Assembly: GCA_948567375.1 (NCBI GenBank)
Contig: OX419756.1
Coordinates: 64,990,333-65,054,332 of the forward strand
Direction: 5' to 3'
Origin: Lunularia cruciata
Lineage: Eukaryota > Streptophyta > Marchantiopsida > Lunulariales > Lunulariaceae
DNA: 64,000 bases
The notes beneath the pieces are model-generated. The model saw only the letters and a program-made list of their open reading frames with translations. It was not told the origin of the DNA and did no database searches. The number at the start of each line of letters is the position of its first letter. Positions within the stretch are counted from its first letter, which is position 1. Below, piece by piece: positions 35,251 through 45,235 of this stretch. The position numbers were made by a program, and so were the translations under genes.

Positions 35251-35599
35251 TTTAAGATAGATATGGACCTTGGAAATGAAGACATCTCACCTCTTGTAGA
35301 TCTACCAAGTGAACCATTAGAAGAGCAAAGTCCAAAAGTGATTCATGAACAGAGGTACCCAAATAGGGATAGAAGGCCTCCAAAGAGATTTGATGATTCA
35401 TTTTTAGCTTATGCTCTTCTTACGGGACAATGGTGAGCATTCTTCATATGAAGAGGCAATGCAAGATCAAGAGTGTCAAAAGTGACATTGTGCAATGGAA
35501 GAGTAGATGAAGTCTTTGGCCAAAACCCAAACTTGGAGACTTGAAAATTGCCTGTGGGAAAGAAGACAAGTGGTTGCATATGGATATTCCAGAGGAACA

Positions 35600-37010
35600 A
35601 AGGACTTTCAAAATCATGTGAAGATAGATACAAAGAAAGGCTTGTAGCAAAGTGTTATAGGCAAAAAGAAGGTATTGATTTCAATGAGATGTTTCACCAA
35701 TGGTAAAAATCTCTTCAATTTGTGCACTATTGGCAATAGTTACATTCCATAACTTGGAGTTGGAGCAACTAGATATTAAGACTGCTTATTTACATGGAGA
35801 ATTGGAGAAGGAGAGTTACATGCATCAACCTGAAGGTTTTGTGGTACCAAGGAACCAAAACCTAGTTTGTAGGTTACAAAAGTCTTTATATGCCTTAAAG
35901 CCAAGTCCAAAACTTTGATACATGAACATGAAATGGATATAACAGAAGTGAATCAGATTATTGTGTGTACCTCAAGAAGCTACATGGACCTAGAGTATTT
36001 GATTTAATCATCTTGGTACTATATGTGTATGATATGTTAATTGTTGCGGAGGATATGGTTAAGGTGGAAAAATTGAAAGTACAACTTGGTAAGTAGTTTG
36101 ATATGAAAGACTTGGGTTCTTCAAAGAGTGTGATTGGATTGAAATCCACCAGGACAGGAGCAAGTGAAAGTTATGGATATCTCAAAGGAGATATTTGGAA
36201 ACATTATGCGCTCTTTTTGGCATGGAAAATGCAAAACCAGTGAACACTCCAATGGCAAGTCATTTCAAGATATTATTGGAGCAATGTTCATCAAATAAGG
36301 AGGAGAGAAAAGTAATGTCAAATATTTCTTATGCTAGTGCTGTTGGGAGTTTAATGTATGCTATGGTCTGCACTAGACCAGGCATTTCATATGCTTTGAG
36401 TATGGCGAATAGATACATGGAAAATCCAGGGAAACAACATTATGAAGTTGTGAAGTGTATACTTCATTACTTGAAAGGGACTATAAATATTGGCATTGTC
36501 TTTGATGCAGAGAAGGACCAAGAAGGAGGAATTATATGTATGTAGATTCTGATTTTGCCAGAGACTTGGGTAAGAGAAGGTCTACAACAGGATTTATTTT
36601 TACACTCATTGGTGGTGCAAGAAGTTGGAAGTCTACTCCCAATCTATTGTTCCTCTTTCTACTACAGAGACGGAATATATTGTAACAACTAAGGCTGCCA
36701 AAGAGGCAATATGGATACAAAGATTAGCCAAGGATGTTGGACTCCCTAACACGAAAGTCTACACTTTTTTGTGACAGCCAAAGTGCTATTCACTTGGCCA
36801 AAAATCAAGTATATCATCCAAGAACAAAGCATATTGATGTTAGACATCATTTTATCAAAGAAGATGTGACAAATTGTGAGATCAATTTTCAAAATATTGG
36901 CACAAAGGTAATCTCAACTGAAATGTTGACTAAACTGTCCCTGTCCCTGTTGAGAAGTTCAAGTTATGCATGAACTTGCTAGACGTTCAATGTTGCTCTT
37001 TGAATTGATA
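35600..37010 (+). pseudogene. Copia-2 reverse transcriptase and RNase H
   Basis: LEQLDIKTAYLHGELEKE at about 35,760-35,812, LQKSLYALKPSPK at about 35,876-35,914 and LYVYDMLIVAE at about 36,020-36,052 mark the copia RT. The active site YVDD is YVYD, so catalysis would be lost. RNase H follows: NTPMAS (about 36,243), SAVGSLMYAMVCTRPGISYA (36,338-36,397), STTGFIF (about 36,580) and the open tail FCDSQSAIHLAKNQVYHPRT then KHIDVRHHFI (36,769-36,860). Stops are frequent between 35,700 and 36,200 and again at 36,543-36,730. Confidence 0.9.
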
Positions 37011-37025
37011 TGGGGGATGGGGGAT

Positions 37026-37436
37026 TGTTATGTTTGGCTTGTAATCAGGGACTTGTCTTACCAAGAGCAAGAGCAAACGTGACTGATGAAACACCTTGCT
37101 GTTTCATGTGGTGCGCGGGACATGCACTTGTCTAGATATGTTCAGTCACTACTAAGGCAAAGTATCAAAGTGTATCAAGTCCGTGTCCAAGAGTTGACGA
37201 GGAACTATACCTGTCTGTCTATTTATTTGTTTGTTTGTTTATTTATTTATTTAGAAAGTAATAAAGGTAAAGTATATATGCAGAGAGTAATGTGAGCGTG
37301 TTTAAGCCGTGAAGGAGCTTTTGGGACGACAGGAACAGGAAGTGAACCACGTTATTTCCTGTTGTCCTCTGATTTCTGCTGAATGGGGTTAATGATGTGC
37401 TATTGCGAGAGGCCATGGGGACTATGTTTTCTAACA
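37026..37436 (+). repeat. Copia-2 3' LTR
   Basis: It starts TGTTATGTTTGG behind the polypurine tract and ends CTAACA. It aligns with 32,586-33,022 but has one copy of the 18-bp unit and an added simple-sequence run of TTTG/TTTA at about 37,215-37,252. Confidence 0.9.
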
Positions 37437-38407
37437 CCGCTTTAGCATGTTTACTGTTACAGAATACTCAACATGAAGGCAATTGGATACTTCCGGGGAC
37501 CAACCTTCGGTATCCTACATCAATCTAATCTATCGAGACAAGGCTTCCACGACGTGAAGGAGATTGTCATGAAACCTTCCCGCAACAGTTCAATTAGAAT
37601 TCATCTAGGCATTCGACTAAATCGAATGGAGTCCATATACGTTTGGCGTCTAGAAACATTCTTTCTTCCTCTCGCATGTCCTCGAGAACAGTAGTAAAAC
37701 TCGTGGGGATCCACCATGGCTTTCTATGAGATAAAACCACCCGGTGATCTCACTTGCATGCTGACTTGCACATGTTATCGAGTAGAGAATTACATCATGA
37801 GTCATATTGTCGGGAAAGATGAACTTTCACTTGTTCGAAGGTTGTACAAGACACCCTTATGCACCTTTCTCCTTTTATGCTATCGAGATGGAGGACCAGA
37901 TCCACCTGCTACAGGTTCCTCCAGGGCCCTCTTAAATGGGCTTTACCAGTCCCTCTATGGTATGCCACCAGAATAGGATTTCTGTTAACATTCAGAAAAC
38001 ATAATTTCTGGATTCCAATCTATCTAAATTTCAATCCTAGACTTATCTAAGAAAACAAGCCAGCATCACTTTTACGAACCATTTACAGCTAACGCGTGCC
38101 AGACCTCAGAGTCTGTACTCACTAACCTTATATAACCCTTGTAAGCACTGGTTTGAAGCGGTTCTTCATCAGCAAGGACAATCATCCTTCGAGGTCCTGA
38201 AATTTTTCCATTTTCTTTGGTCTGTACATTCTACACTCAGTTGCTAACTGTAGGAGTACCTATTGCACCTCTTTGTCTACTCGGCCATCTATTTCATATC
38301 TGTGCATGAATTGACGGAGCCCTGGGTACAAATGTACAAGCTATCTACCGGGGAACGCTGTAAGGACTGCAATTCTATTTAACGTCACTTATTGCAGTTG
38401 AGGAGCT
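37437..38407. other. Intergenic, copia-2 to DMP-d
   Basis: No gene recognised. Broken plus-strand frames at 37,473-37,976 lack family motifs. It includes the downstream sequence of DMP-d. Confidence 0.6.
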
Positions 38408-39118
38408 TTACACAGTCCCCGTAGCTTCTTCGATCCCCGACGTAAGAGTTGCGGGAGATAGAGGGAAACCAATCCCATGTCTTTCCGATGGAAGTGATGT
38501 GAAGATCATACTAACGACAAATGACACAATACCAGGAACGGTTTGGACATATTTGTCGTCGAGATTGGGGAACAAACAAGATCGAATGTTTGGAGTCATG
38601 AGCGCGCACGCCGCGAACACTGCAAGTGATAGGATTGCATTGACGAGATCCATGAAACTCAACTTATATTTTTGCATTTCCTTTTCCTCGGGACGTAGGG
38701 CATCGGGCAACTGCGGAGTCCACAACCCTCCAAAACTCACAATTCCACAGTAAACCTGCCCGTCTGCGGCCAGGAAGCTGTCGGTGAAGCACGAGAAGAA
38801 ACAGAATATTGCGAAGAAGACAGTAATTCCTACACTTCGCCACAACTCTGAAGGGCTGTCACAGGTTCCGTTGTCTGTGACAATCGGAGCTACCGCTGTG
38901 AACGCCAAGAATGTTCCTGTTGGCAGCAAGTTCACCAGATTTGATGCGCCGTCATAAATACCGTTGAGGAAATCTCCCCATACACTTGGAGTGACAGAAC
39001 TTGCTTGAACGTCGGATCCAGTGTCTACTACAAGATGCTCTACTAGCAAAGGATCTTCTTCACGAATGTTGAGTCCTTGAGTTACCAAAGAAGCTCTGAG
39101 CTGAGATGAGGTGGTCAT
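38408..39118 (-). CDS. DMP-d: DUF679 (DMP) four-pass membrane protein
   Basis: Intronless, 236 residues from the ATG at 39,118 (MTTSSQLRAS). The leader 1-44 is polar and holds EEDPLL, which fits the acidic di-leucine pattern used for vacuole-membrane sorting in plants (inference). SVWGDFLNGIYDGASN leads to membrane segment 1 (about 60-80; LVNLLPTGTFLAFTAVAPI). Segments 2-4 lie at about 97-113, 157-173 and 189-205. TDNGTCDSP, FFSCFTDSF, TPNIRSCLFP and RHGIGFPLSPATL are intact. It ends GIEEATGTV and lacks the KR-PADW tail of DMP-b and DMP-c. YCG replaces YYG after DGQV. It is separated from DMP-c by the copia-2 insertion. Cleanly open, with a good TATA box upstream, so probably expressed. Confidence 0.93.
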   Translation of the reverse strand: MTTSSQLRASLVTQGLNIREEDPLLVEHLVVDTGSDVQASSVTPSVWGDFLNGIYDGASNLVNLLPTGTFLAFTAVAPIVTDNGTCDSPSELWRSVGITVFFAIFCFFSCFTDSFLAADGQVYCGIVSFGGLWTPQLPDALRPEEKEMQKYKLSFMDLVNAILSLAVFAACALMTPNIRSCLFPNLDDKYVQTVPGIVSFVVSMIFTSLPSERHGIGFPLSPATLTSGIEEATGTV

Positions 39119-39217
39119 CGTAATGGAGATCTACTTTTTTTGAGGATCCTTGGTTTTCAGGACCTCTTTTTTTGGCTAGACCCTGGCTTCCCTCTGAATC
39201 ACGATTCATACTAGTGA

Positions 39218-39227
39218 CATTTATATG
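39218..39227 (-). promoter_or_regulatory. TATA box of DMP-d
   Basis: The minus strand reads CATATAAATG, about 100 bp upstream of the DMP-d ATG. It matches the DMP-c box in core and in the GTC/CAC bases that follow. Confidence 0.6.
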
Positions 39228-41544
39228 AAATCTGACTGGTTCAAGCAACCCGCCGGATACTGGGGATACTTGGAGTAAGATTGCAACTCCCTCTGGGGTA
39301 TTGTTATGCAGTCGTCATCCAAAGACTTCGTCCACAGCTTAGACCTTTGCACCGCCACTGCTGGAACTCCTCCTGTCCTACAGTAGTCACTCCCAAACGA
39401 GATCATAGGATGCGTGGAGTTCTGATCGGAGGAGATTTTGGCATGGACATGAGGTTTCCATGACAATCGACATTGCTGGACTAAACCTGAACTTGGTGTG
39501 CAAGGGAACACTGTCGACGTCGACACAAACTTCTTTTTGAAACCGGAGTTAAATTTTGTAACAATGATAACAAGAAAACCCTTCAATACAGTTTTGGCGG
39601 CTCATATTGTAATCTGGACATGCAAAGGGGTCATCGATATGCAGATGAGTTAATCTCTTCCGCAAAGCAAAAACTTGCGAATGTTAGTTTGTAACTAGCT
39701 ATATCTCAAGGTATTGTGTCACCTGGCGTAGGCCATGGACGTACATACCTATCAACATAGAATAAACATTGATCATCTATAGACAAGGATCTCAATAGAG
39801 ACAAAGTTGATCATCTGTAGATTTGGATATCAATGGTTTGAGAAGTTAGAAATCTTCCTTCCTTGAGTGCGCCTTCTGTGTGCATGAAATTACATTTTGC
39901 GGCCCAAAATGCGGATGGCTTCAACATACATAACCAAAGATGTACAGACTTCAGGATCAAAATTTACAACTCACTGGTTGTTATTATCACGACCGACGCA
40001 TTCGTTCACTTATGTTGCAGATTTGTGGCTCCTTCCCTTCCTTCCTCCCTGAACACAGCAGGGCATCTACAGTTATGATTTTACTTGACTTATTTCAAAC
40101 ACAGAGTCTCATGATCATCATGATCAGGAATCAAGCCTCTTCATTTTCTTAATCATGTGAAGTAAAATATCTGGCAGGAAACCGACTCTTCATTTTCTTA
40201 ATCATGTGAAGTAAAATATCTGGCAGGAAACCGACTTCCGTGGATCCCGTACGAATACGTGAAAGCTCAAAAAGCATCAGATGTACATACGATTATACAA
40301 TCAAGTAAAGAGACTTGCAAAGTACCTGACGTGAAGTACTTACAAAATTGTTCACTTCCAGTTTGCTGTTGATAGGTCAAGCAAAGTAAAAAGAAAAAAG
40401 GCGACCGCGTAGGGAAAACGAAGGATGGGAAGACCCCATCAAGCCGTACAAGGGAGAGACAAAAAAGGTAACATGGGGCTAAGCCCCAATAGAGTCTGTA
40501 TGAGAAATGGTCAAGCAAAGTTGGAGATTCAGTCACTTAGAAACACAAACTATCAAGGGCTCTAAACGTGTTCCTTGAATCATTTCCAATGTGGGCGTCT
40601 AGCTTAAGATCTCGTCTGGGATTAGCAGAGTAAATACAAAATTGACAGTGAGTTATATGTTCAAGTAGAAAATTTAATGTTCTGTATAATATCGATCAAA
40701 CTCGTGTAGCTGTGTGCTTGTAATCCGCAAGATAATGACAAAATGATGATAATTAGTCGTTGCACTGTCGTTTCTTTGAGCGTACTCTTTACTGGACATA
40801 AAACTTTGTGGAATGCACGCACATTGTAAACACTTGAAGAATTAGAAACTATACAAGGATTCTAGGTTCTTGCTTACTCCAAAAGTTGAGTTTCAGGCTT
40901 ACAATAGTTCTATTCCGGCTGTATCCCCAGGAAGTGTGAAACTAGCTGCTTACTAGTTACTCTCGAGGTGGACTTCTTAAAGAAACAACATTTTGAGCAT
41001 ATCTGCGTTCTTTGGTGGTTTGTACGTGTAGACCTGTATCATCCTGTTTACCCTCTTCATGGTGCGAAGTGTACAAAACCGTGAATGAAGTTGAGATGTT
41101 CTTATGATAGTGGTGTTTTAACGAAGTTTTCGACATAAAGAGTTGCCTTCATTGAACTCTGCCATACACTAAAGACCGAAAGTAGTGTTCAAAATTCCAG
41201 GCGTTTCAACTTATGCCATCCTGAAGCAATTCCTTATACCACCACCTTATCCTTCCTATCTTGAAAGCTCCTTAGTACTTCGATCCGTTCTTTTGGGTTT
41301 GTACCTGGACCTTTGCGTGATCAATGTATTGTTCAATATTTACAAGCTACCACTCTGGGGATATAAACTTCAAGGGGAATCTACTTAATGCTAGGCTAGT
41401 GTGGTGGTTCACTTTGAATGTTTCCTGAAGTCTCTGGGCGTTCGTTATATTCACAAACGAGTAACTCGAACCTGGCCAAAAGAGGGACCCAGTTCTTGTT
41501 CGCGTAACATGATTAGCTAGGGCATCAAAGTGGGACGGTAAATG
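39228..41544. other. Intergenic right of DMP-d, with a 49-bp tandem duplication
   Basis: No gene recognised on either strand. A 49-bp unit is duplicated head to tail at 40,137-40,185 and 40,186-40,234. At about 40,391-40,436 a segment resembling 53,578-53,628 occurs (shared GGCGACCGCGTAGG core). Confidence 0.6.
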
Positions 41545-41935
41545 TCATCTAAACGTTAGTAGGGTCTTCTCCTGCAGAAAAGCTCCAGTACGGTGAAGAT
41601 GGCACAGGTGAAGAAATGGGAAAATGGAACAATACGCACGAAGTACCAGGGGTCTGCTGAGATCTTGTAGATTGCTCGAGATCAGAGACGAAGACGATAT
41701 GCAGCTGCATTTCTTGTTATTTGACCATAGTGGCCAGCCATGGAAGGAGTGAGGATTGCTGTCCCGAAAGGATACCAAGAAAGACATTCCTGATATCTCG
41801 AGATACGATGCACAGGGCCCTCCGATTTTCATTGCAAGTCCCTCCGAAGGTGCAAAGTCCAGAATTTGACACTCGACAAAAATCTCAGACGACTGCACTC
41901 CAAATATCTCATCAGGAAGAGTGAAGGAGGCACTC
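41545..41935 (-). other. Possible orphan exon, unknown product
   Basis: An open stretch of about 125 residues runs from an acceptor-like GAGCTTCAG at about 41,935 to 41,545. It starts DKSASFTLPDEIFGVQ and continues with ECQILDFAPSEGLAMKIGG; the second half is Ser/Leu/His-rich and looks random. No family was recognised and no partner exons were found. It may be an exon of an unseen gene, a relic, or chance. Confidence 0.2.
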
Positions 41936-43554
41936 TTATCTGAAGCTCAGGTTAGAAGCCGGATTACGAGAAGTACGTAGACCTACCTGTTCTTAGAGAA
42001 GTTGGGGAAATGCACAGGAATAATAATTAAATCAAGGTCAGGTATTTAGTTTAAGTACTTACATGGCTAGCTACTCCCCTTCTATTGATCTTTCAAGTTA
42101 ATCAGCTCCAGCATACTTCTGGATGAAATAGACTCCCCAGGGTTGTGACACAACTTCCGAAGCACCAACCTGGTTGTGGGGCGTTCTCATCAAAGAAGCT
42201 GACATGGTGTTCAGAAGTACGCTAAAAAAGCTGGCAAATATTTCTTACAGGTCATATTTAGGATATATGCTGAAGAATTTGGACCGGATACATAAACTTT
42301 CCTCCCTCACGGACAAGAAGGAAGCGATTTATTTCCAAAACAATTCTACTCTGACGTTCAAGCAAAATCCAAAGCTCCTCAGACCACATTGACGGCAAAT
42401 AAAGATTAGACTACCTAGGACATATTTCGAACCTTATACCTTCCGTATCGCATACCTTCCCTGCCAAACGTTGATGTGAGTAAATCTTGAGTCTGCCTCT
42501 GCATGGTCATTTGATCTGGTACAGCTCAATTGAACAGCCATACGAATTATTAGTTAGAAAAGCTCCAAAGAGCAGGAGTAAGTACCATACTATATTCTCT
42601 GCTTTCCAAAATTTCTTGAGCGATGATTTTTCCAGTCCTTAAGACGTCCATAACCAATTCCGTCCTCATAAGCACCAGACGAGTTGGGTGGCTATGTTCC
42701 AATCTTACGGCAAAATTTTATCCTCAATTGAGTTTCTAATTCAACAAGTCAACAAAACCCGGGAACTTAAAGGCAGCAACAACGTAAATTAGGCTTTGAT
42801 TCTCTAATCATTGCCTGGACTCAAGCACATAACCAAATCATAAATTAGAAACTAGAAACCAGCAGCGTGTAAAACGAATGTATTCGATTTTCTCCCCTCT
42901 AATAAGTAGAAACGCCAAAGCACCTAAGTATGATCGGCTTCCGTGCCGTCAGCCATGACAACGGTGCAAGTAGATAGCCAGTGGTTTCTGATCGATAGCT
43001 ACTTGACAGCACCACACGACTACCCTAACAATCTCCGGATGATTTGAACTTGCAACATAATCCTCCCTTCTAACCTAGTAGAAGCGATCAAAGTTGGGCA
43101 ATATAACATTCACCTTCCATAACAATACAATGATGAGAAAAACATTTGTCTGCTCATAAAGAACAAGCTACAGTCTCTCAGAAATTATGATTGGATCACA
43201 GACAAAACGTAGCATAATGCTAACAAGGAAAAGGAAGCTGATTCTAGAGGAGTTTTGAAGGAAAAGCTCTTTTCCTTGTTCCTACCCAGTGTAACGAATC
43301 CAAAGAGTATCGAGTGTGTTTCTCAAGCAACTGGTTAACAGCATTGCATGCTGAACTCAATACAATGGTGAGGATAAAAACTTTCCGCACCTGTAGAAGG
43401 ATAGATAAATAAGAAGGCCAGCCAATCTTCTCCAGGAAATTTCTTCATAGGCTTTAAAAATCGTGGTTCCTCTCCAAGGTTCGTCTTGACTTTGTGGAAA
43501 GGTTTTGGAACCAAGTAATTGAGAAGTAAGAAGACTTTACTCAGTGCGGCAGCA
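41936..43554. other. Intergenic, nothing recognised
   Basis: Short frames only (for example 42,174-42,392 + and 43,335-43,745 -), without family motifs. The right end runs into repeat A. Confidence 0.55.
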
Positions 43555-44245
43555 AACACAGGATATAGGTACATGAGAGCAGAAGCCGTTCTGGGAACGG
43601 GTGATCCAGAACTCATGAAGTGCAAATGATCGGTAACCAAGATGTACTTTATGCACAATGCTAGGATAGTGATAAATCCATAAAGTAGAATGCATCGAAT
43701 GTAACCTGAAGCAAAGGCATAATTGCAACAAATTGAGAATAACATAGATCTAAAGGACTAGTAAACAACTTGAAAAAGATAACAGCTATGCAAACGAATG
43801 CGAGAAATATAAAACGTTGTGTAATTGACCACCAGTAAGCAGTGCATGAACGATGAAAATTAAAACGTAGGCTGGAGTCGGGCGGGAACACTGTAGACAC
43901 GGGAGGTCTAACCATGAAACAGGCAAAGAGCGAAGGAAAAGTAATAGGGAGGGAATTAGCTGGGGAATGGAGGAGTGAAACAATGCGAGAGCTTATGGAT
44001 GGTGTTGCTGCAGAGACATATCGAAGTGTAACAGGGTAATCGAGAGAGGGCAGGATATAAAGTATATCACAACAAGCGTTATGGACACTTGAGTCCTGAG
44101 ACACTAAACAGCCAAGGGAAGCAGAACGCGGCCATAGTAAACCTCCACGAAAACACATGCTGACTTCACACACTGCCGAAGTAGCTGAGCAAGTGTCAGT
44201 ACCCCTTGGACCGAGCTTCGGCTCGAAAACTCATGAGTGCCCAGG
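43555..44245 (+). repeat. Dispersed repeat, copy A
   Basis: About 0.7 kb that shares its ends with 46,759-47,370. The left part has GAGAGCAGAAGCCGTTC then GATCCAGAAC. The right part has a GCCATAGTAA-type segment, then GCCGAAGTAGCTG and CACCCCTTG. The middle is much more diverged. No transposase or other domain was seen on either strand. It could be a non-autonomous mobile element or an old segmental copy. Confidence 0.55.
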
Positions 44246-45235
44246 CACCCTCGGTTGCTCCCCCAAAGTGCCACTCATAAGTAGTGGGAATGTTGAAGAA
44301 CAGAAGACCAGAAGTGGAAGTGTGGAAAGAAAAAGCAAGCAGAAGTGCAGGCAAATGAGTAATCGCAGGAGTCTCAGCCGCATAATGTGAACCAGGCAAG
44401 AAAAAATCAACATGAGTAAGAGGAGGGAAGGAATCGAAACATACCTGATGGATCCCTGAAATCACAAGCATCCATAAGTAGAGATAAAATCCAAGACACA
44501 GGAATGAGAAATTGTGAAGCAAAGGTTCATCAGTAATTCGAGAGGGGAGCAAGAAACTTCAGGTTGGGCGGGAAGGGGCGAGCCTACTCAAGCAGGAAAA
44601 TCAAAAGCGAGGTGTACGAAGGAAAGAACAGAGAAGCAAGGAAAAGCATGAAAGGACATAGAGCACCCCAGGCAAGAGCAAAGAAAAGAGGCAAAATCTG
44701 CCACGGATGAAGTGATGGACAAGGTGGGCCCACGTGTCCATAAGCAAACACTCGAAGACCACATGGCAGACAACCGTATGTCAATTAAAATCGTGGTAGA
44801 CTGTATATATACAAGTCCAGAAGTCAAGTAGAACTCCCGTACAACTGCATGGTATAGGAGGATAGTGCACAGGATAGTGGACTCTACCTTCACTTAATTT
44901 TCACGCACAAGAAGCTAATGGTTTCTATGAAGGCACTAGAAGTTCATATGGACCAGTTCTGGTTTATTTAAGACAGTGACAATCCCAGCAAAGAAGCCCA
45001 TACCCGGAAGTTTGTGCAGCAAATTTTCGGTACACATTTGATGCTCAATTAAATTAAAAGAGCTCAGTTTTGGCCTTTGTGAGAGCCTTTCCCTGGCAGC
45101 CAAACAAAATCCTGTGTTCCTAGGCAGCTCTGTTTCAGCGTCTGCTACTTATCATAGACGCCTAAAGGCAACCACCCTTGTAAAATAAGAATGCTTTTGG
45201 CATACCTGCCAACTCGTAAACAGCAGAGTTCATGA
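44246..45235. other. Intergenic, 3' side of the SAAL1-like gene
   Basis: No gene recognised. It contains the expected 3' untranslated and termination region of the minus-strand SAAL1-like gene close to 45,235. Short minus-strand frames at 44,196-44,893 lack motifs. Confidence 0.55.

Larger units (their letters stand above)
32586..37436 (+). mobile_element. Copia-2: full-length but dead Ty1/copia retrotransposon
   Basis: LTRs at 32,586-33,022 and 37,026-37,436 bound a copia element in the order gag, protease, integrase, RT, RNase H. The primer-binding site TTGGTATCAAAG lies directly behind the 5' LTR (initiator-Met tRNA type), and a polypurine tract GGGGGATGGGGGA precedes the 3' LTR. Flanks CAGCT and CCGCT may be a 5-bp target duplication with one change. 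Every domain contains stops or shifts. The YVDD box has become YVYD and the integrase zinc histidine in the usual LGH is a serine. The two LTRs differ strongly: an 18-bp triplication in the 5' LTR and a TTTG/TTTA-rich run in the 3' LTR. It lies between DMP-c and DMP-d, on the strand opposite to them. Confidence 0.93.
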
